From positions 37,541-101,540 of the forward strand of contig NZ_CADIJY010000016.1 in NCBI RefSeq assembly GCF_902859735.1: a DNA stretch of 64,000 nucleotides. Reading direction: 5' to 3'. The DNA comes from Achromobacter aegrifaciens. GTDB lineage: Bacteria; Pseudomonadota; Gammaproteobacteria; Burkholderiales; Burkholderiaceae_B. Position numbers and translations under genes: made by a program. Every line of letters begins with the position of its first letter. Positions within the stretch are counted from its first letter, which is position 1. Shown here piece by piece: positions 56,555-64,000 of this stretch. Below the pieces are notes generated by a model that saw nothing but the letters and a program-made list of their open reading frames with translations, made no database searches and had not been told where the DNA came from.

Positions 56555-56767
56555 ATGCAGAAACAGGGCAACGACTTCTCACAACTGGATGCGGACTTCG
56601 TCCGCGTCCTGGAAGACCTGATCGACGCGCTGATAGCCAATGGCACCTTGCGTATGACCGACCTGCCTATCCAGGCTCAACAAAAGCTGACCCAGCGCAA
56701 GCAACAGCGCGCGCGCCTCTCCGAACACCTCGACCTGCTGGATGACGAAGATGGACAAGTTATCTGA
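56555..56767 (+). CDS. Small 70-residue protein inside the type I secretion operon
   Basis: Starts MQKQGNDFSQLDADFVRVLE with AAGGAG upstream of the ATG at 56555. It is predicted mainly helical, acidic in its first half and basic around TQRKQQRAR, with no signal peptide or membrane segment. It lies 24 bases after the TolC gene and overlaps the ABC gene by 26 bases, so it is translated with the secretion genes. Role unknown; a secretion accessory or regulator is inference. Confidence 0.8.
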   Translation: MQKQGNDFSQLDADFVRVLEDLIDALIANGTLRMTDLPIQAQQKLTQRKQQRARLSEHLDLLDDEDGQVI

Positions 56768-58916
56768 AATGGCGGCCCGGGAGTGGCGCGCGGACGCGCG
56801 CGCGGCGCATGACGACCCGCTGCTCGATTGCCTGGTTGAAATCACCCGGCTCCATGGCGTGACGGCGACGGCCCAGGCGCTGTCGGCCGGCCTGCCGCTG
56901 GAAGAACACAAACTGACGCCGGCATTGCTGCCGCGCGCCGCCGCGCGCGCGCAGCTCTCCGCCCGCGTGGTCAAGCGCACGCTGGACAGCATTTCGCAGG
57001 ACCTGCTGCCCGCGATCCTGCTGCTCAACGGCGAACGCGCCTGCCTGCTGCTGAAGAAAGACGGCGAAAACTACGTCGTCAGCCACCCCGAATTGGGCGG
57101 CAGCTCGATGGAAATGAGCGCCGCTGAACTGTCGGCCCAATACACCGGGCTGGTGTGCTTCGTGCGCCCGCAGTTCCGTTTCGACGCGCGCGCGCCCGAA
57201 GTCGCCAAGGTGCGCGAGCGCCATTGGTTCTGGGCCGCCATCATGGAAAACCGGCGCCTGTACCGCGACGCGCTGATCGCCGCCCTGCTGATCAACGTCT
57301 TCGCAATGGCGATGCCGCTGTTCACCATGAACGTGTATGACCGCGTCGTGCCGAACAACGCCGTCGAAACGCTCTGGGTGCTGGCCATCGGCATCACGTT
57401 GGTCGTGATCTTCAACATGATCCTGAGCACCGCTCGCTCCCACGTCGTGGACAGCGCCAGCAAACGGGTCGACGTGCGCCTGTCCGCGCAGATCATGGAA
57501 CGCGTGCTGGACCTGCGCATGGAGGGCCGGCCGGTGTCGGTGGGATCCTTCGCCGCCAACCTGCGTTCGTTCGAATCCATTCGCGATTTCATCGCGTCAG
57601 CCACCATCACCACCCTGGTGGACCTGCCCTTCATTCTGCTGTTCCTGCTGGCGCTGGCCTGGATTTCGCCCTGGATGGTGCTGCCGCCGCTGGTCGCGAT
57701 CGTGTTGATCCTGCTGGTGTCGCTGGCCGCGCAAGCCCGCATGGAATCCCTCACCATGGCCTCCTACCAAGCGTCGTCGCAGCGCAACGCGACCCTGGTC
57801 GAGGCCCTGACCGGCCTGGAGTCCGTCAAGACGCTCAACGCGCAGGGATCCATCCAGCGCAACTGGGAACGCGCCACCGAGTACATCGCCCTGACCGGCG
57901 GCAAACTGAAGCTGATTTCGTCCTCGACGGTCGGCTTCGTGCAGGCCGTCCAGCAACTGGTGTCGATCTCCGTCGTCATCATCGGCGTCTACCAGGCCCA
58001 GGAATCCGCCATTTCCATGGGCGGCATCATCGCCGCCTCCATGATCGCCGGGCGCTGCCTGGCCCCGCTCGGCCAGGTCGCCGGGTTGCTCATGCAGTAC
58101 CAGAACGCTCGCACCTCGCTGGGCTCGATCGACAACTATATGAAGCTGCCGATCGAACGTCCGGCAGAAGCCGAATTCCTGCATCGTCCCGTCTTCCATG
58201 GCGGCATTGAATTCCGCGACGTGACCTTCAGCTATCCTGGCAGCAAGCAGCCGGTGCTGAAGAAAGTGTCCTTCAAGCTGAAGCCGGGCGAAAAGGTCGG
58301 CATCATTGGCCGCATCGGCTCCGGCAAGACCACGCTGGAGAAGCTGGCCCTGGCGCTGTACCAGCCCACCGAGGGCGCAGTCCTGCTGGACGGCGTGGAC
58401 GTGCGGCAGATCGATCCGGCCGACGTGCGCCGCGCCATCGGCCACGTGCCGCAGGACCCGCTGCTGTTCTATGGCAGCCTGAAGCACAACCTGGCGATGG
58501 GCGCGCCCTACGCTGACGACGCCAGCATCCTGGCAGCCGCCAACATGGCGGGCGTCACCGATTTCGCCAACCTGCACCCCGACGGCTTCGACATGGTCAT
58601 CGGCGAACGCGGCGAGTCCCTCTCCGGCGGCCAGCGCCAGTCGGTGGCGGTGGCCCGCGCCCTGATCAACGATCCGCCCATCCTGCTGCTGGACGAACCC
58701 AGCAGCAACATGGATCACCAGAGTGAAGCGCAGCTGCGCAAGCGGCTGGGTGAAGCCAGCGCCACGAAGACGATCCTGCTGGTCACGCACCGCACCGCCC
58801 TGCTGGACCTGGTCGACCGCCTGATCGTGATCGACAACGGCCATATCGTGGCTGACGGTCCCAAGGAGCAAGTGGTCGAGGCACTGCGTCAAGGACGCGT
58901 CGGACGCGGAAGCTGA
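56742..58916 (+). CDS. Type I secretion ABC permease/ATPase, LapB-like
   Basis: 724 residues. An N-terminal C39-peptidase-like domain (about 20-135, DPLLDCLVEITRLHG) is followed by six membrane helices (about 165-440) and an ATPase domain: Walker A GRIGSGKTTLEKLAL near 523, signature LSGGQRQSVAVARAL near 627, Walker B ILLLDEPSS near 647. It powers export of a large protein, most likely the LapA-like adhesin at 61106. In-frame ATGs at 56751 and 56769 are alternative starts. Confidence 0.94.
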   Translation: MTKMDKLSEMAAREWRADARAAHDDPLLDCLVEITRLHGVTATAQALSAGLPLEEHKLTPALLPRAAARAQLSARVVKRTLDSISQDLLPAILLLNGERACLLLKKDGENYVVSHPELGGSSMEMSAAELSAQYTGLVCFVRPQFRFDARAPEVAKVRERHWFWAAIMENRRLYRDALIAALLINVFAMAMPLFTMNVYDRVVPNNAVETLWVLAIGITLVVIFNMILSTARSHVVDSASKRVDVRLSAQIMERVLDLRMEGRPVSVGSFAANLRSFESIRDFIASATITTLVDLPFILLFLLALAWISPWMVLPPLVAIVLILLVSLAAQARMESLTMASYQASSQRNATLVEALTGLESVKTLNAQGSIQRNWERATEYIALTGGKLKLISSSTVGFVQAVQQLVSISVVIIGVYQAQESAISMGGIIAASMIAGRCLAPLGQVAGLLMQYQNARTSLGSIDNYMKLPIERPAEAEFLHRPVFHGGIEFRDVTFSYPGSKQPVLKKVSFKLKPGEKVGIIGRIGSGKTTLEKLALALYQPTEGAVLLDGVDVRQIDPADVRRAIGHVPQDPLLFYGSLKHNLAMGAPYADDASILAAANMAGVTDFANLHPDGFDMVIGERGESLSGGQRQSVAVARALINDPPILLLDEPSSNMDHQSEAQLRKRLGEASATKTILLVTHRTALLDLVDRLIVIDNGHIVADGPKEQVVEALRQGRVGRGS

Positions 58917-58923
58917 GGAAACC

Positions 58924-60345
58924 ATGCTGAACAATCCTGGCGAAACCCGGCACGGCCTGTTTGGAAGCCTGTGGCGCATGCTGCGCGGCGTCTTCGTGTT
59001 CTTCTTCGACCGCTTGCTGGACGGCGCCGAAAAAGGCAAGCCCCAGCAACGCTCCGACTACGTCGGCAACGCCGAATGGGTCATCCATGAATCGCAGGCG
59101 CGCGGTTCGCGCATCCTGTTGTGGGTCAGCCTGCTGGCCACCGGCGGCCTGCTGCTGTGGGCCGGCACCGGCAGCATTGACGAAGTCGTCCGCGGCGAAG
59201 GCAAGGTCGTGCCCTCGCGCCAGGTCCAGATCATCCAGAGTCTGGACGGCGGCATCGTCGAAGAAATCCTGGTGCGCCCGGGCCAGGAAGTCGAGGCGGG
59301 CGAGATCCTGCTGAAGATCGACTCCACCCGGTTCGCCTCGTCGCTGGGCGAGAACAACGCCGAATACCTTTCCCTGCTCGCCAAGGCCGCCCGCCTGCAG
59401 GCCCTGGCCACGGGCGAACCCTTCGTGGCTCCCGAGGAAGTGCTGACGCAGGCGCCCGGGCTGGTGGAAATGGAGCGCAATGCCTGGCAAGCGCGCACCA
59501 CTGAATTGAACGCCACGGTCAACGTCGCACGCGAACAACTCAAGCAACGCCAGGAAGATCTGCGCGAAACGATCGCCAAGCGCGACCAGGCCGCGGCCAG
59601 CTGCGGCCTGACCTCGCGCGAGCTGCAAGTGACCCGTCCCCTGCTCAAGAGCGGCGCCGTGTCCGAAGTCGACCTGTTGCGCCTGCAACGCGACGTGGCC
59701 CGCTACTGCGGCGAACAAAAAGGCGCCGAAGCCCAGATCGACCGCTTCCAGGCCTCCATCAAGGAAGCCGAAAGCAAGCTTCAGGAAGCTGAGCTGAACA
59801 TCCGCAACCAGGCCCGCAACGAGCTGTCGGAAACCAACACCAAGCTGGCGACCCTGCGCCAAGGCAAGCTGGCGCTGGCTGACCGCGTGAAGCTGGCCGA
59901 GGTCCGCGCCCCGGTGCGCGGCACGGTCAAGACGCTGTTCAACAACACGGTCGGTGGCGTGGTCCAGCCCGGCAAGGACATCATCGAGATCGTGCCCAAG
60001 GACGACACGCTGCTGCTCGAGGTCCGCATCCAGCCGCGCGACATCGGCTTCCTGCATGCCGACCAGAAGGCAGAAGTGAAATTCACGGCCTACGACTTCG
60101 CCATTTACGGCGGCCTCGAAGGCAAGGTGGAACAGATCGGCGCGGACACCGTGACCGACGAGAAAGGCAATTCCTACTATGTGGTGCGGGTCCGCACGGA
60201 TCGCAGCACGGTAGGCGACAAACTGTTGCCCATCATCCCCGGGATGGTGGCGGAGGTTCATATCCTGACTGGCAAGCGCACGGTGCTGCAGTACCTGCTC
60301 AAGCCCATACTGCGCGCCAAGGCGAATGCCTTTACCGAACGTTAA
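58924..60345 (+). CDS. HlyD-family membrane-fusion protein, LapC-like
   Basis: 473 residues. One membrane helix at 63-81, then a biotinyl-lipoyl-like half-motif (GGIVEEILVRPGQEVEAGEILLKID), a coiled-coil hairpin of about 190 residues, and the second lipoyl half with ADRVKLAEVRAPVRGTVKTL and C-terminal beta-barrel (LLEVRIQPRDIGFL). It bridges the inner-membrane ABC exporter to the TolC-like protein. It starts seven bases after the ABC stop. Confidence 0.94.
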   Translation: MLNNPGETRHGLFGSLWRMLRGVFVFFFDRLLDGAEKGKPQQRSDYVGNAEWVIHESQARGSRILLWVSLLATGGLLLWAGTGSIDEVVRGEGKVVPSRQVQIIQSLDGGIVEEILVRPGQEVEAGEILLKIDSTRFASSLGENNAEYLSLLAKAARLQALATGEPFVAPEEVLTQAPGLVEMERNAWQARTTELNATVNVAREQLKQRQEDLRETIAKRDQAAASCGLTSRELQVTRPLLKSGAVSEVDLLRLQRDVARYCGEQKGAEAQIDRFQASIKEAESKLQEAELNIRNQARNELSETNTKLATLRQGKLALADRVKLAEVRAPVRGTVKTLFNNTVGGVVQPGKDIIEIVPKDDTLLLEVRIQPRDIGFLHADQKAEVKFTAYDFAIYGGLEGKVEQIGADTVTDEKGNSYYVVRVRTDRSTVGDKLLPIIPGMVAEVHILTGKRTVLQYLLKPILRAKANAFTER

Positions 60346-60364
60346 AGGAGGGCTGCAAGGCCTT

Positions 60365-61021
60365 ATGAAACCCGTTCCTGTCCTGTTGATTACGCACGAC
60401 GACCTGTTGTGGCAGCATTGGCGCGGCCTGAATCCGGCCCGCTGGCTGGCGGCCCGCGGGCGCGGCCTGGCCGACCTGCAACGCTGGCGCGAACAGGGCC
60501 GCACTCTGGCGGTATTGGATGCGGACCTGCCCCGGCTGCCGTCCTGGCAGGATCCCATCTGGGCCGCGACCCTGGCGGACCTGCACGTGGTGGTCGCCAG
60601 CCCCAGTCCTAACGACGAGCAAGGCACCCGGGTGCTGGGCGCCGGCGCACATGGCTATTGCCACGGCTATGCCTCGGCCGCCTCGCTGTCGCAGGCGCTG
60701 GAAGTCGTCGCCTCCGGCGGCATCTGGATGGGCCGTTCGCTGGTGTCGCGGCTGCTCAAGCTGGTCGCCGAGCGCGCCCAGGACGAGCACGCCTGGGATG
60801 GCGGCGTGCTGACCGAGCGTGAAATCACCGTGGCCCGCTATGCCTCCAGCGGCCAGGCCAATGCGCAGATCGCCGAAGCCCTGGGCATCACCGAACGCAC
60901 GGTCAAGGCCCACCTGTCAGCCGTTTTCGAAAAGCTGGGCGTAACCGACCGCCTGCAGCTCGCCCTGCTCGTCCACGGCATATCTGCCCCCGCCGACGCC
61001 AAAATCAAAATTACTTCCTGA
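60365..61021 (+). CDS. LuxR-type regulator with degenerate receiver domain
   Basis: 218 residues. The N-terminal domain resembles a response-regulator receiver (LLITHDD, AVLDADLP), but the conserved lysine is missing (GAHGYCHGYA), so phosphorylation may not be the switch. The C-terminal helix-turn-helix is complete (LTEREITVARYASSGQANAQ, ITERTVKAHLSAVFEKLGV). It lies between the exporter genes and the adhesin, a strong hint that it controls them. The ATG at 60365 is preferred; an ATG at 60326 overlaps the HlyD gene and adds 13 codons. Confidence 0.85.
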   Translation: MKPVPVLLITHDDLLWQHWRGLNPARWLAARGRGLADLQRWREQGRTLAVLDADLPRLPSWQDPIWAATLADLHVVVASPSPNDEQGTRVLGAGAHGYCHGYASAASLSQALEVVASGGIWMGRSLVSRLLKLVAERAQDEHAWDGGVLTEREITVARYASSGQANAQIAEALGITERTVKAHLSAVFEKLGVTDRLQLALLVHGISAPADAKIKITS

Positions 61022-61024
61022 TAC

Positions 61025-61038
61025 TGTCCTTGAGGACA
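61025..61038. promoter_or_regulatory. Short palindrome between luxR-type gene and adhesin
   Basis: TGTCCTTGAGGACA has six-base arms around a two-base centre, immediately after the regulator stop and 68 bases before the adhesin start. It could be an operator for the LuxR-type protein. No T-run follows, so a terminator is less likely. Confidence 0.4.
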
Positions 61039-61105
61039 ATATCCCGCGCCGGCGGCGCAATCTAGTATCTGGCCATCTTGGATAACTCCCTGAAACGGAA
61101 CCAAC

Positions 61106-64000
61106 ATGGCCAACACCTCTCCCGCAGTCGTCAACGAAATCTCCGGTCGCGCGTGGATACGCAATAGCGACGGTTCCCTGACTGAACTGCATCAAGGCAG
61201 CAAGGTCCCCGCAGGCAGCGACGTGGTCACTGCCTCGGGCGCCACGGTTTCGCTTCAGGTCGAGAACGGCATGCCGATCGTCATCGGCGAAGGCCGCGAG
61301 GTTGCCGTGACCGGCGACATGACCGGCCCCCTGGCCGACCCGTCCGAAGCGGCTGTGGCTCCGCCCTCCGGCACCGACTCCGACCGCTTGCTGGCCGCCC
61401 TGCGCGACGGCCGCGACCCGTTCGATGAACTGGATCCCACCGCTGCCGTCGTGGCCGGCGGCGGCGATGCCGGCGGCAGCAGCTTCGTGCGCCTGGCCCG
61501 CATCCTGGAAACCACCACCCCGCTCGACCTGGCCTACCCGAACCCCAGCCGTGGCCAGGAGATCCTGCCCCGCCTGTCCGGCACCGGCGCCGGCGGCGAC
61601 GATGAAGCCACTCCGGCCACCGTCAACACCCCGCCCAACGCGCTGAACGATACCGGCAGCGGCGAACAGAACAGCCTGGTGCGCGGCAACCTGCTGCTGA
61701 ACGACTCGGATCCCGATGGCGACCCGCTGGCGATCGTCTCGGTCAGCGGCCGCCCCATGACCCCGGCCGGCATCACGGTCAACGGCAGCAACGGCGGCAC
61801 CTTCACGGTCCTGCCCGACGGCAGCTACGTCTTCAACCCGGGTAACGAATACGGCCACCTGGCCGTGGGCGAAACGGCCACCAGTACCGTTTCGTACACC
61901 ATCACGGATCCCAGCGGCGCCACCTCCACGGCGAACGTCGTCGTGACGATCACCGGCACCAACGACGGCCCGGTGTCCACCTCCATCGCCGACACCTCGG
62001 GCATCGACGCCCAGACCGGCGTGAGCTACAACGTCTCCAGCCATTTCTCGGACCCGGACACCAGCGACAAGCTCACCTTTACCGCCACCGGCCTGCCGCC
62101 CGGCCTGACCATCGACCCGAACACCGGCATCATCACCGGCACCATCGACCATTCCGCCTCGCAAGGCGGCAACAATGGCGTCTACACGGTGACGGTGACC
62201 GCCACCGACCCGTCCGGCGCCACGACTTCCCAGGACTTCAACTGGGACGTCACCAACCCTGCGCCGACGGCGGCCGATGATAACGGCACCACCGACGAAG
62301 ACACCACGCTCAACGTCAGCGCCCAGAACGGCGTCCTGTCCAACGACGTGGACCCGGACGGCGACACCCTGACCGTGTCGCAAGTCAACGGCGCCACTGG
62401 CAACGTGGGCACGCCGACGGCCGGCTCCAACGGCGGCACGTTCACCCTGAATCCCGACGGCTCGTACTCGTTCAATCCCGGCAATGCCTTCCAGCACCTG
62501 GCCGCGGGCCAGACGGCGACCAGCTCGATCACCTATACCGTCACGGACGGCCAAGGCGGCACCAGCTCCGCCACGCTGACGGTCGAAATCACCGGCACCA
62601 ACGACGCGCCGACCGCAGTTGCCCTGCAGAACCAGAACAACATGGACGGCGATGTCGTCAACTACAACCTGTCCGGCTTCTTCAGCGACCTCGACGACGG
62701 CGACTCCCTGGTCTACTCGGTCGACCACATCCCCGGCGGCCTGAAGTTCGACCCCACCACCGGCACCTTCACCGGCCAGTTCGCCAACTGGGCGTCCGAT
62801 CACACCAACACGGGCGTCAAGGGCGAGTACCTCATCACCGTCACCGCCACCGACAAGTCGGGCGCAACCGTCTCCCAGACCTTCGTCTGGACCGTGGGCA
62901 ACCCCGTCCCGGTCGCCACCAATGACGAAGGCACCACCGGTGAAGACAAGCCCCTGGTCGTTGACCACGTTACCGAAGGCGTGCTGGGCAACGACCGCGA
63001 TCCGGACGGCGATACCATCCGTGTTTCGCAAGTCAATGGCGCCGACGCCGACGTCGGCAAGCCTGTCGTCGGTTCGAATGGCGGCACGTTCACGCTCAAC
63101 GCCGACGGCACGTACACGTTCAATCCCGGCACGGCATTCCAGTATTTGAATGACGGCCAGACCGCAACGACGTCGATCACGTACACCGTGTCCGACGCGC
63201 AAGGCGCGACCAGCACTGCCACCCTGACCATTACGGTCACCGGCCAGACCGACGCTCCTCCGGTGATCACGCCTGAAGACAGCGACGGCGATGTGACGGC
63301 GGGTCATAACAATGTGGCCGAAGCGTCTGGCGCCACGGTCACCGGTTCCGTGACCGTCTCCGCCGAGGCCGGCGTCGACAAGGTCACGGTGGGCGGCAAG
63401 GACGTCAGCAACGCCAGCGCCGCCAACCCGGTAGTCATCGCCACCGACAAGGGGGTGCTGACCGTCACCAATTACGACGCCGCCACTGGCAAGATCACCT
63501 ACTCCTACCAGGAAACTGGCGGAGCCGCCGATCACTCCAATGGCGACGATTCGGTCCGCGACCTCTTCCAGGTTTCCGTTACGGACTTTGCCGGCGAGAC
63601 CCGCAGCAATGACCTGGTCATCCAGATCACCGACACGGCGCCCGAAGCCAAGCCCGACACCGCTTCCGTCACGGAAGACACCGCACTGACCGCCTCCGGC
63701 AACGTCATCAGCGGCACCGGCGCCGACACCCTCGGCGCGGACGTCACCAACGTCGTGGGCGTGGCCAAGGGCACCGTCCCCGCCGGCCAGAACGTCACCG
63801 GCAACGTCAACACCGCCGTCAACGGCGAGTACGGCAAGATCGTCCTCAAGGCCGACGGCACCTACACCTACGAGCTGAACAACAACGACCCGCGCGTGAA
63901 CGCGCTGCTCGATGGACAGCAGCTCAAGGACACCTTCACCTACACGATCCGTGATGCCGACGGCGACGTCAGCACCACCACCATCACCGTCACCATCAAC
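61106..64000 (+). CDS. LapA-like giant adhesin with N-terminal retention module, 3' end beyond window
   Basis: 965 codons from the ATG at 61106 to the window edge with no stop. Residues 1-110 match the retention module that anchors LapA-type adhesins in the TolC pore (MANTSPAVVNEISGRAWIRN...GREVAV, then DRLLAALRDGRDPFDELDP). TAAV at 112-115 fits the LapG protease cleavage consensus [TAP]AA[GV]; LapA of Pseudomonas fluorescens has its site at 107-110 as I recall. From about 173, cadherin-like/VCBS repeats (NDPDGD and SNGGTFTLNPDGSYSFNPG landmarks) at roughly 173-283, 386-496 and 600-712 alternate with putative-Ig domains, and another repeat begins near 842. Exported by the type I system upstream. 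lapD and lapG are not in the window. Confidence 0.93.
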   Translation, partial: MANTSPAVVNEISGRAWIRNSDGSLTELHQGSKVPAGSDVVTASGATVSLQVENGMPIVIGEGREVAVTGDMTGPLADPSEAAVAPPSGTDSDRLLAALRDGRDPFDELDPTAAVVAGGGDAGGSSFVRLARILETTTPLDLAYPNPSRGQEILPRLSGTGAGGDDEATPATVNTPPNALNDTGSGEQNSLVRGNLLLNDSDPDGDPLAIVSVSGRPMTPAGITVNGSNGGTFTVLPDGSYVFNPGNEYGHLAVGETATSTVSYTITDPSGATSTANVVVTITGTNDGPVSTSIADTSGIDAQTGVSYNVSSHFSDPDTSDKLTFTATGLPPGLTIDPNTGIITGTIDHSASQGGNNGVYTVTVTATDPSGATTSQDFNWDVTNPAPTAADDNGTTDEDTTLNVSAQNGVLSNDVDPDGDTLTVSQVNGATGNVGTPTAGSNGGTFTLNPDGSYSFNPGNAFQHLAAGQTATSSITYTVTDGQGGTSSATLTVEITGTNDAPTAVALQNQNNMDGDVVNYNLSGFFSDLDDGDSLVYSVDHIPGGLKFDPTTGTFTGQFANWASDHTNTGVKGEYLITVTATDKSGATVSQTFVWTVGNPVPVATNDEGTTGEDKPLVVDHVTEGVLGNDRDPDGDTIRVSQVNGADADVGKPVVGSNGGTFTLNADGTYTFNPGTAFQYLNDGQTATTSITYTVSDAQGATSTATLTITVTGQTDAPPVITPEDSDGDVTAGHNNVAEASGATVTGSVTVSAEAGVDKVTVGGKDVSNASAANPVVIATDKGVLTVTNYDAATGKITYSYQETGGAADHSNGDDSVRDLFQVSVTDFAGETRSNDLVIQITDTAPEAKPDTASVTEDTALTASGNVISGTGADTLGADVTNVVGVAKGTVPAGQNVTGNVNTAVNGEYGKIVLKADGTYTYELNNNDPRVNALLDGQQLKDTFTYTIRDADGDVSTTTITVTIN

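Noticed and set aside
60917-63535. 872-codon antisense frame over the adhesin
   Set aside because: The plus-strand frame from 61106 is open to the window end and encodes recognisable retention and VCBS repeats; the antisense product is a shadow of that repeat.

Overview
The window reads as chromosomal DNA of a high-GC betaproteobacterium of the Alcaligenaceae (Achromobacter/Bordetella type). This rests on gene content and order (leuC-leuD-leuB-asd-fimV-truA-trpF; rpmI-rplT-pheS-pheT-ihfA-merR-tRNA-Pro; glnK-amtB beside a PTS without sugar permeases and gshB), on protein similarity recognised by eye, and on the codon pattern. No phage, insertion sequence or CRISPR array was seen.

Layout. 1-3363: start of an SDR gene, a rhomboid protease, small membrane or exported proteins and the acetyltransferase YjaB. 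3471-9034: tRNA-Pro and, on the minus strand, rpmI-rplT-pheS-pheT-ihfA-merR behind its own promoter and long leader. 9089-17471: comM, ubiK, a lipoprotein, glnK-amtB with a sigma-54 promoter and NtrC site, ptsI-ptsH-EIIA and gshB. 17626-20449: infC (AUC start) and thrS, the latter preceded by what looks like a complete ribosome-mediated attenuator with a Thr-Thr-Thr leader peptide. 20740-24876: an orphan response regulator, hemN, a small gene and a GT39-type membrane protein. 25026-33515: a GntR/FCD regulator and an operon with a peptide-type ABC importer, a cupin, an acetylpolyamine-amidohydrolase homologue and an EamA exporter. 33526-39428: a LacI regulator and a TRAP transporter with a sugar-acid dehydratase. 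39438-44310: YbaN, a chemoreceptor with a polytopic His-containing sensor, a LysE exporter, a LexA-box-controlled 64-residue protein and a diguanylate cyclase. 44706-54509: tRNA-Val and trpF, an orphan TRAP binding protein, truA, fimV with a collagen-like repeat, asd and leuBDC. 55037-64000: a type I secretion operon (TolC-like, 70-residue protein, LapB-like ABC, HlyD-like), a LuxR regulator with a degenerate receiver, and the N-terminal 965 codons of a LapA-like giant adhesin cut by the window end.

The most notable signals are the thrS attenuator, the SOS-box small gene, the LapA-like adhesin with a retention module and candidate LapG site, the amidohydrolase whose usual zinc-ligand His is Arg, and the splitting of the usual thrS-infC-rpmI-rplT-pheST string by about 8.5 kb of nitrogen/PTS/glutathione genes. 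All family assignments come from reading the sequence; no database search was run.
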